Of a stretch of DNA of 64,000 nucleotides, positions 59,501 to 64,000 are shown piece after piece; the stretch's first letter is position 1; every line of letters begins with the position of its first letter. The stretch spans positions 36,734,705-36,798,704 of the forward strand of contig CM034592.1 of assembly GCA_020091685.1 (NCBI GenBank), written 5' to 3'. Origin of the DNA: Lutjanus erythropterus (lineage: Eukaryota > Chordata > Actinopteri > Lutjaniformes > Lutjanidae). Made by a program: the position numbers and the translations under genes. The notes beneath the pieces were generated by a model. It worked only from the letters and a program-made list of their open reading frames with translations. It did not search any database and was not told the DNA's origin.

Positions 59501-60283
59501 TTCATTGTGGGAATGGGCTTCCCGTATGTACAGGTAAGTCAAATCCAGTATTTGTGGTTGTAACACTATTTTTTCTTGGGAATTTTCCTGGAAGTTAATA
59601 ACTATGTAATTATTTACTCGTTGATTTTCGGAAGAATAAAAAGAAAGAATAGCTCCATTAAAACCCAAGTAAATACTACTACTCACATTGTTCTTTAACA
59701 CTTGCAAACTTCCTAGATCATGCAGGAAGGAGTAGATTAAATCTTTATTTTTACTTGAGAGATCATTGAGGAGTGTCTCTTATTTATAATGACACTGAGT
59801 CAATTACAAAAGCAAATAAGATAAAATAAGACATAGCTGATATCTCCAGTATCAATCTTAAATAATAAATAATAAAAAATAAAGTTAAATGATTGAATGA
59901 GAAGATGTGTCCAGACTTTTTACTGGTAATCTATATCTGTTGACTATTCTCTTGCATTTATTTAAAATATCAGAATTGCATTTGTGAACACTTACGTCCC
60001 GGTCTTATATTTCCCCGTCAGATTCTTGAACCCTGTCAGGACTCCGCTGAATAATTCTCTCTCCTCTCGCCTCTCTTCACAGGAGCAGTGCGGCCCTTAC
60101 GTGTTCATCATCTTCATCGTGCTGCTGCTCGTGTTCTTCATCTTCACCTACTTCAGAGTGCCGGAGACCAAGGGCCGGACGTTTGACGAAATCGCGGCCG
60201 GCTTCCGCCAGACCGCTGCCACCGGCGGAGAAAAGCACTCGCCGGAGGAGCTGAACAGCCTGGGAGCTGACTCACAGCTCTGA
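35498..60283 (+). CDS. slc2a1: slc2a1, facilitative glucose transporter GLUT1 (10 coding exons, 491 aa)
   Basis: This gene encodes the class I facilitative glucose uniporter GLUT1, which moves glucose down its gradient across the plasma membrane. Coding exons are 35498-35512, 50386-50481, 56215-56375, 57114-57354, 57520-57682, 57963-58150, 58352-58456, 59099-59200, 59330-59533 and 60083-60283; every intron is GT-AG and the frame stays open for 1,476 bp. Residues run one behind human numbering throughout. Visible landmarks are the TM1 [11 protein letters not shown] segment (N33), the N-glycosylation sequon NET at 44-46, RLGRRNS with RR at 91-92, GRF with R125, [21 protein letters not shown] (Q281, Q282, N287), ERAGRR (RR 332-333), GPGPIPW (W387), NWT (W411), PETKGR at 452-457 and the C-terminal LGADSQL. 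The exon lengths and the GADSQ tail favour GLUT1 over GLUT3 or GLUT4. Teleosts have two co-orthologues (slc2a1a and slc2a1b), and I cannot tell which this is. Odd points are PKSPR at 207-211 and Ala at 225. Confidence 0.97.
36140..36500. repeat. probable dispersed repeat ('AATTGTGCAGCCC')
   Basis: AGGGCTTCAGTGGCC..GCAATATCCAAATTGCAGAATCAAATCAC and the end AATTGTGCAGCCC fit a common fish short element. Boundaries are approximate. Confidence 0.4.
36660..37113. mobile_element. AAGTAACT-family hAT-like repeat, intron 1
   Basis: TACTCTGTTACAAGTAAA, CTACTTGAGTATAAGTAC, TGCTGCTGCTGGTTAAGG and the end GTAAATGTACATAGTCTTTTCCAC match the family seen at 17.0 and 42.4 kb. The left terminus is missing or diverged. 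Confidence 0.55.
41215..41620. repeat. probable dispersed repeat ('GGGTGTGATAATACCACG ... GTTACATCCCTAGATG')
   Basis: The GTGTGATAATACCACGAT start and the TATTGTGATATTTGATTTTATTGTTACATCCCTAG end (core GTTACATCCCTAG) suggest a full short element with an AT-rich centre. The family is not named. Confidence 0.4.
42426..43378. mobile_element. AAGTAACT-family hAT-like element, near full length
   Basis: The element starts CAGAGGTGGGATGTAACTAA with TACATTTACTCAAAGTGCTGTAC next to it, and ends in CTCTTCCACCACTGA, the expected inverted terminus. At about 950 bp it has no transposase ORF. It carries a (CAG)8 tract at about 42833-42856. Confidence 0.6.
44705..45155. repeat. dispersed palindromic MITE, copy B (slc2a1 intron 1)
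   Basis: This is the second copy of the element at 2.56-2.96 kb, in the same orientation. Its inverted arms (about 44846-44905 and 44932-44990) match well: GTTGCTGGTCTAC on the left pairs with GTAGACCAGCAC on the right, and TTGTGTGACTT pairs with AAGTCACACAA. The left part shows AAAGGGACA, the kind of end seen in other TTAA-associated elements here. Confidence 0.7.
45658..46500 (+). repeat. AGAACC/GGTTCT minisatellite array 2 (slc2a1 intron 1)
   Basis: This array has the same unit as the one at 12.0-13.35 kb but reads on the + strand. Between 45,890 and 46,260 about seven units follow at close to 55-bp spacing (GTTCTAGATAAAACCC ... GGTTCTTGGTAGAACCCC). Edges are more diverged, with AAGAACTTG and AAGAGTTCTTCAAAG variants on the left, which mirror the right edge of array 1. 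Confidence 0.85.
47472..47560. repeat. fragment of the 'AGGGCTGCAACTAACGATTA' repeat
   Basis: AGGGCTGCACTTACCGATTA and ATCTAACAATTATTTTTTAT match the start of a widespread fish element. The part typical of its far end is seen separately at 52.29-52.44 kb. Confidence 0.5.
50386..50481 (+). CDS. slc2a1: slc2a1 coding exon 2 (TM1)
   Basis: The exon has 96 bp in phase 0, flanked by TCTTGCAG and GTGAGT. It encodes residues 6-37, transmembrane helix 1 with the [16 protein letters not shown] signature. Asn33 corresponds to human Asn34, a residue mutated in GLUT1 deficiency. The frame reads on into the intron as a shadow ORF, which is not part of the protein. Confidence 0.95.
52285..52440. repeat. 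fragment of the same fish repeat (TGTCAGAAAATGGTGAAAAA part), intron 2
   Basis: GTGTCAGAAAATGGTGAAAA, CAGCAAATTCTCACATTTGAGAAGCTGG (core TCACATTTGAGAAGCTGG) and TTCTTACTCGATTATCAGAA are the 3' half of the element whose start appears at 47.47 kb. Confidence 0.55.
53660..53970. repeat. dispersed repeat ('CTGGTGAACATAGTGGAGC' family), copy 3, intron 2
   Basis: GGCAGCTGTTTTCAACAAC, CTGACTGTGCACTGCCTG, GACAAAGTTAGTGACTAGC, GAGACAGATACTTCCC and AACAGAGCTAAAACAGAGC align with copies 1 and 2 in the same orientation. Confidence 0.65.
54285..54385. repeat. fragment of the AAGTAACT-family element, intron 2
   Basis: TGTAATGGATCATTACTGATGCATTAACC, abbreviated by its core ATTACTGATGCATTAAC, is followed by TTAATGTTGCTGCTG and TTCAAAACTCTTTATGG. 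It matches the interior of the copy at 36.78-36.87 kb. Confidence 0.5.
56215..56375 (+). CDS. slc2a1: slc2a1 coding exon 3 (exofacial loop, TM2)
   Basis: The exon has 161 bp, preceded by CTGTTGTAG and followed by GTAAAA. It encodes residues 38-90 plus two bases of Arg91. It contains the first exofacial loop with the single N-glycosylation sequon (Asn44-Glu-Thr, human Asn45-Gln-Thr) and TM2, ending in NRLGR at the conserved intracellular loop 2-3. The loop residues between the sequon and TM2 differ strongly from human, as is common in this loop. Confidence 0.95.
57114..57354 (+). CDS. slc2a1: slc2a1 coding exon 4 (TM3-TM5)
   Basis: The exon has 241 bp, follows TCTACAG and ends at CACAG before GTGGGT. 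It completes the RR pair at 91-92 and encodes TM3, TM4 and most of TM5. [11 protein letters not shown] contains Arg125 (human Arg126, a disease position), and the highly conserved [20 protein letters not shown] segment follows. The last residue is Gln160, equivalent to human Gln161, a substrate-contacting glutamine. Confidence 0.97.
57520..57682 (+). CDS. slc2a1: slc2a1 coding exon 5 (TM6, start of central loop)
   Basis: The exon has 163 bp, preceded by TGATTTCAG and followed by GTGAGT, and ends one base into a Val codon. It encodes the TM5-TM6 loop, TM6 and the start of the large cytoplasmic loop. The sugar-transporter motif that is PESPR in human GLUT1 reads PKSPR here (codons CCC AAA AGC CCC CGA). 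The final full codon before the split Val is GCT (Ala225) in place of the human Ser226 phosphorylation site. Confidence 0.96.
57963..58150 (+). CDS. slc2a1: slc2a1 coding exon 6 (central loop, TM7)
   Basis: The exon has 188 bp, preceded by CATTTCAG and followed by GTGAGT. It encodes the cytoplasmic ICH domain ([24 protein letters not shown]) and TM7, including [11 protein letters not shown] with the QLS motif and the glucose-binding residues Gln281, Gln282 and Asn287. This stretch is almost identical to human GLUT1. Confidence 0.97.
58352..58456 (+). CDS. slc2a1: slc2a1 coding exon 7 (end of TM7, TM8)
   Basis: The exon has 105 bp in phase 0, preceded by TTTTTCAG and followed by GTGAGT. It encodes VFYYSTKIF and TM8 up to AFTVVS. 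Asn316 (human Asn317) in VNTAF is a conserved substrate-contact residue. STKIFKKAG replaces the human STSIFEKAG, adding positive charge to the exofacial TM7-TM8 junction. Confidence 0.97.
59099..59200 (+). CDS. slc2a1: slc2a1 coding exon 8 (TM9)
   Basis: The exon has 102 bp in phase 0, preceded by TGGTGCAG and followed by GTAGGT. It encodes [14 protein letters not shown] and TM9. Arg332 corresponds to human Arg333, a GLUT1-deficiency position in the loop 8-9 A-type motif. Confidence 0.97.
59330..59533 (+). CDS. slc2a1: slc2a1 coding exon 9 (TM10-TM11)
   Basis: The exon has 204 bp in phase 0, preceded by TTCCTGCAG and followed by GTAAGT. It encodes TM10 and TM11 with [10 protein letters not shown] (Glu379, Trp387), SQGPRP and NWTANF (Trp411), the residues that line the inward-facing cavity and the cytochalasin B site in human GLUT1. 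The human Cys in VGMCF is Gly here. Confidence 0.97.
60083..60283 (+). CDS. slc2a1: slc2a1 coding exon 10 (TM12, C-terminal tail, stop)
   Basis: The exon has 201 coding bp, preceded by CTCTTCACAG and ending in TGA at 60281-60283. It encodes TM12, [12 protein letters not shown] and a cytoplasmic tail ending in LGADSQL. The tail is the same length as the human one but ends in Leu instead of Val, keeping a class I PDZ ligand pattern (S-x-hydrophobic). It lacks the GLUT4-type dileucine and acidic signals. Confidence 0.97.
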   Translation, partial: EQCGPYVFIIFIVLLLVFFIFTYFRVPETKGRTFDEIAAGFRQTAATGGEKHSPEELNSLGADSQL

Positions 60284-61680
60284 GTGACTGTTTGTGTTTT
60301 TGTTTTTGTTTGTTTTTTTTAAACTTCTAACAAACTCTTTCTCAGACCGAGGAGAACGGTCTACTAACTAGAAGTAGACAGATCCATTGGTAGAATAATT
60401 TCTTCACGCTGTCTGTCACCACATTTCGGGCGTCATCACCAAACACAGAAGAGCAGCCCTGTGTGATTTCTCCAACATGATGTCCTCCGCTGCCCCTCTC
60501 ATGTCACAAACAGAAACAAACACTTCATGGGCACTGAGTTGCCTGGTGCGTGTGGAGAGAGAGAGGGGAGTTGAGGATAGATGGGGAAGGTTTTTAATAT
60601 TTTAAAGTTATTTTAAAAGAAGGAAAAGGAGTGTCTGCATCAATCAGCCAGATTTTTTAAAACTTTTTCACTGAATATTTTACTGATATGTGCTTCTCAT
60701 GCTCTGTTCTTTATAGCCCGTAACAGTCAGTTTGTTTTTATGATCGGATTTGAGAGCGCTGTAGTCGTAGAGATCAGTTCACTGTGCAGAATACTTGTTT
60801 TTATCAATCATACTGTAAAGCTGTATCACTGTAGACTTTAGCACTGTAGATGCTGCGCAGCTCGACTTTGTCTCTCACCACCAGATGGTGCACTGCCCTC
60901 AAAAAAGGCCCCAATGCTCCACTGATAAGGAATAAGTTATTTGTAGCTTTTTAAGTCACTGAGGATACAAATATGTCGGTGTATTGCTGTGAGGATTTAA
61001 AAGTTTATAATGAAATTTATTAGATTAATGGTAACACATATTAACATGTTATTCATTGTTACCTGCTGGACAATATGTTACTGTTGTTATTGTTACAAAA
61101 AAAAACATTTTTTTATAAGATTTATGGTCATGAAGACAAAACAAAATTAAATTTATTTACCATTCATGTATTTTACACAATTACTTTTTATGTAGAGTCA
61201 GGTCAGAGTCAACATGAGTGCACACAGAAGGATTCACAAATGTCTTTCAGGATTTTTTTTTATTTCTTCAGTGCACACAAAAATATTGATTGTTGTAAGT
61301 TTGGATGCACTTCTCGTTCAGTGTCTTTCTTAATTTATTAGAAGAAATAGTTCAGATTAGGCCGACAGTGTGCAAAACTGTCATGAACGCAAAAGGTGGC
61401 TACTTTAAGAATCTGAAATACACTTGTAGGTCGACAGGTGTGCAGGAGAAGACCACAGGTCGACAATAAAAAGCACAGACTCTCGTACGCTGTCTTCTGC
61501 ATGTGCAATCAAAGATTTAATAACTACGATGTTATTAAATCTTTCATTAAGTCAGAACACAGTGTGCCAGTGCCTTTTTGTGTTTTCACATTCTTTTCTT
61601 CCTACATAATTCCATATAATTATATGTTTCATTGCTTGATGTCTCCAGTATTAGAATGTTGTAAAAAAATAAAAATAAAA
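60284..61680 (+). other. slc2a1: probable 3' UTR of slc2a1
   Basis: The sequence follows the TGA with a T-rich stretch at 60298-60320 and AT-rich tracts. Candidate poly(A) signals are AATAAA at 61465, overlapping AATAAA motifs at 61668 and 61674, and a later one at 61968. A UTR of roughly 1.2-1.7 kb would match the long mammalian GLUT1 3' UTR. The real end cannot be chosen from sequence alone. Confidence 0.4.
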
Positions 61681-61989
61681 TAAAGAAATAAAACACCGAA
61701 TGAGAAGATATTTGCATCAGCGTGTGCAGCAGAAATACATTTATATATGGTAACTGTTGTTGTGTGCATTGAGGTATATGTATATAGAAAGTCCTGAAAA
61801 AAATCTCCAACCACATTTGTGACTCTGTCTGTGTGCATTCATTAATACTGAGACTGATCTGACTCCATATTTTTAGATTTAATTGACAGTGACATTGATC
61901 TGTGCGAGAGGAGCGGTATCTGCACAGATCAGTACCAGAGCGCTGAACTTGGCAGTGAAGCTGAATGAATAAATCATCTTGACATGCGG

Positions 61990-63070
61990 TCGCAATCAGC
62001 AGCTCCAAAACCAAAAAAAATCTGTCTCACAAAACCAGAACATTTGTGAGTTTTTAAGTGCCCGTCTCAAAAAAATCAAGCCTCCTCTGCCTTCAGCCTC
62101 TCAGCCTTATCACATCGGAGCAGTTTCAGGCCGGATTGGCAAGAAAGCTTCTGTCAAGTGGATGATCCTGAAGTATTTTTGAGTTGAGATCACCTGTGGA
62201 GCTCCAGAACTCTGGATGTCTTCACACAGACTTGGAGCTGCGATGCTGCACGCTGTTCCTTGAGACGACAACCAAGCGTCTTCGGAAAAATGAAAGAAGA
62301 ATAACGGGGACCAAAATGAATGTCAGCCTTTTGGAGGGTTTTCATTATCGTGGAAGCGCTTGGGTCAGACTCCCAGGGTTCCTTGCCCTCCATAACGTGT
62401 CCCGGGAGGCGGACACATGTTGTTACGGTGTTTTGTGCCTTGTGTGTGCTGACTCCAGTATTGCTTTTTCTGTCTCTGTTTCGGTTGTGTACTATACAGA
62501 AGCTGGTGAAAGAAAACTCTCGCTGTCTATGACTGCTGTATCACTCGTTGAACTCTTTCTTCTCTTTACATGCCTTGTTTGAGGAAAGTTTTATCTTTTT
62601 AGCAGCACTTTATTACTCACAGTGATATTTCTTTGTTACTGAAACGAACACTTTGAGGCTTTTTTTTTTTTTAAATTCACAGTGTGGAATCTTTGTTACT
62701 GAAGAGAGACTGAAGTACTGCTGATGGATTACTTGATGTTTCTGAAAAGGAAAAGTGTGGAATTCTATCATTTATATCAAACTCAGAAAAAAATATAAAT
62801 GCGACGTGTGTTTTTGCTCACTTTTTTTCACAAGTTGAAGTAAAAGATCTCAGACTTCTTCTCTGCACACAAAAAGGGTTTGTTTCTCTCAAATTTGGTT
62901 CACAGATTTGTTTAACTGTGTGTTAGTGAGCAGTTCTCCTTTGCCAAGATGTTCCACCTGACACCATGTGTGCCTTGGACTAGTCACAACAAAAGGACAT
63001 GCTGAGATCTGCAGTTTTTGTTTGAAAAAAGCAAAGTTGGTTTGGTTTAGGCGTGGGGAATGATTGGTTG
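61990..63070. other. downstream flank, no gene seen
   Basis: An open frame at 62,184-62,582 (132 codons) has no motif that I recognise and overlaps an opposite-strand frame, so I treat it as chance. No neighbouring gene is recognisable before the window ends. Confidence 0.45.
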
Positions 63071-63071
63071 G

Positions 63072-63400
63072 GGTTAGGGTAAGAATATCAGGGCAAGCCA
63101 AACAAGGTGGATCATGACTTTGCCCTCCTGGGAAAAAAAATGTTATCTGTAGCCCAGAGTGAAATAGCCATAGTTCAGTTCCTAAAGAAGTCTGTTTTTT
63201 TCAAGATAAAACTGCACATTTATTTGGCGCTGAACTTTATCTATTTCACGTAGGGCTACAGGTAGAATTCTTTTCCCCAGGAGGGCAAAGTCATGGCCTC
63301 TGATTGGCTTGTGCTTTTTGCCTTTGTTGGTTAGATTGGTTAGTGTTCAGCATTAGGAGGGACTGGTGAGTGTAAGAATATCAGGGTAAGCCAGTCAGAG
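63072..63400. repeat. palindromic MITE with flanking direct repeats
   Basis: Arms at about 63112-63180 and 63224-63293 are inverted copies: CATGACTTTGCCCTCCTGGG on the left and its complement ending at 63293, then CTGTAGCCC..GTGAAATAG on both sides. Outside the arms, GTAAGAATATCAGGGCAAGC at about 63080 and GTAAGAATATCAGGGTAAGC at about 63374 are direct repeats. Confidence 0.75.
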
Positions 63401-64000
63401 ACAGATTAGCACATATCATCGCTATAAAATCCCAGAAAATAGTGGAAAGTGTCCATCAGTCCAAGGTGAGGCCTTTAAATGTTTTGTTTTGTCAGTTCAA
63501 AACCCAAAGATATTCAGTTTAGAAGTTGCCCTGTGCAAACGGTGCACAGAAGACATCTTAGACTTTTTTTTAAATTTACTTCAACTCATTAAAAAAAGGA
63601 GCAAAAACAAAACTATTTATATTTTTGTTGAGTGTATTATCGGTCTGGTATGGAGCACATTTAGACGTGTGCACGTACAGACTTATTTCGAGTAAATATG
63701 GTAATATTTTGATTCAAATCCAACCCAGAAGTCAAATTCCATGTTAATCATTCCATAATTTGGTTGTTAATTATTGTATATAGTATATCTTTATGTGTCT
63801 GTTGTCCTGGAAAGCACTGTAACTTCCACGCTCTGTGCCTTTGTGTGTCTTTCACATATCCTCACCAGCAAAATCATGTAACGGCACCAGAAGATGCACT
63901 TCCCCCACACAGACCTGACGTCTACTGCAAATATCAAAACTGTATTTTATGTATATAGATGCACAATTCTTCTTGGGCATTTAATTTCTGATGCAGCCTG

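Noticed and set aside
61586-62014. 142-codon minus-strand open frame downstream of slc2a1
   Set aside because: It crosses the putative 3' UTR AT-rich poly(A)-signal region and shows no recognisable motif.

Overview
This window is a piece of a teleost fish genome, most probably from a spiny-rayed (percomorph) species. The evidence is the vertebrate exon-intron structure, the AT-rich intergenic DNA, and several short dispersed repeat families that I recognise as typical of percomorph genomes. I identify one host protein-coding gene with confidence: slc2a1, encoding the facilitative glucose transporter GLUT1, on the + strand. I find no tRNA or rRNA gene, no CRISPR array and no bacterial-type operon.

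Layout. Positions 1 to about 34,900 hold no gene that I can recognise. This 5' side carries transposon remains: a palindromic MITE at 1.4-1.9 kb, a solo LTR with perfect 5-bp target duplication at 3.9-4.5 kb, a nearly complete Tc1-type element at 6.1-7.6 kb with D,D,38-residue spacing but a Lys where the catalytic Glu should be, and a TIR element at 8.0-9.0 kb. It also carries diverged tandem arrays at 10.4-10.9, 12.0-13.4, 14.7-15.2 and 17.3-18.0 kb, and several copies of common teleost short repeats. The putative slc2a1 promoter lies at about 34,975-35,080, with an inverted CCAAT box, two HIF-type ACGTG cores on the minus strand and a TATA-like element.

slc2a1. Ten coding exons run from 35,498 to 60,283. 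All introns are GT-AG, and exons 2-10 have the same coding lengths as I recall for human SLC2A1 (96, 161, 241, 163, 188, 105, 102, 204 and 201 bp). The joined reading frame is 1,476 bp, giving 491 residues against 492 in human GLUT1. Intron 1 (14.9 kb) and intron 2 (5.7 kb) carry the same repeat families as the 5' flank, including a second 55-bp-unit GGTTCT/AGAACC array at 45.7-46.5 kb that lies opposite in orientation to the one at 12-13.4 kb. The 5' leader carries a four-codon upstream ORF and a long GAA-rich purine tract just before the start codon. The 3' UTR cannot be bounded exactly; several AATAAA signals lie between 61,465 and 61,975.

How it works together. The protein is a 12-helix plasma-membrane uniporter for glucose, and all the sugar-contact residues I could check are conserved. 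Three regulatory or gating positions differ from human: the PESPR motif reads PKSPR, the PKC site Ser226 is Ala, and the C-terminal PDZ ligand is DSQL instead of DSQV. I found no convincing undescribed multi-gene system. The most checkable oddities are these GLUT1 substitutions, the upstream ORF, the DD38 Tc1 element with a lost catalytic Glu, and the two mirror-oriented AGAACC arrays.
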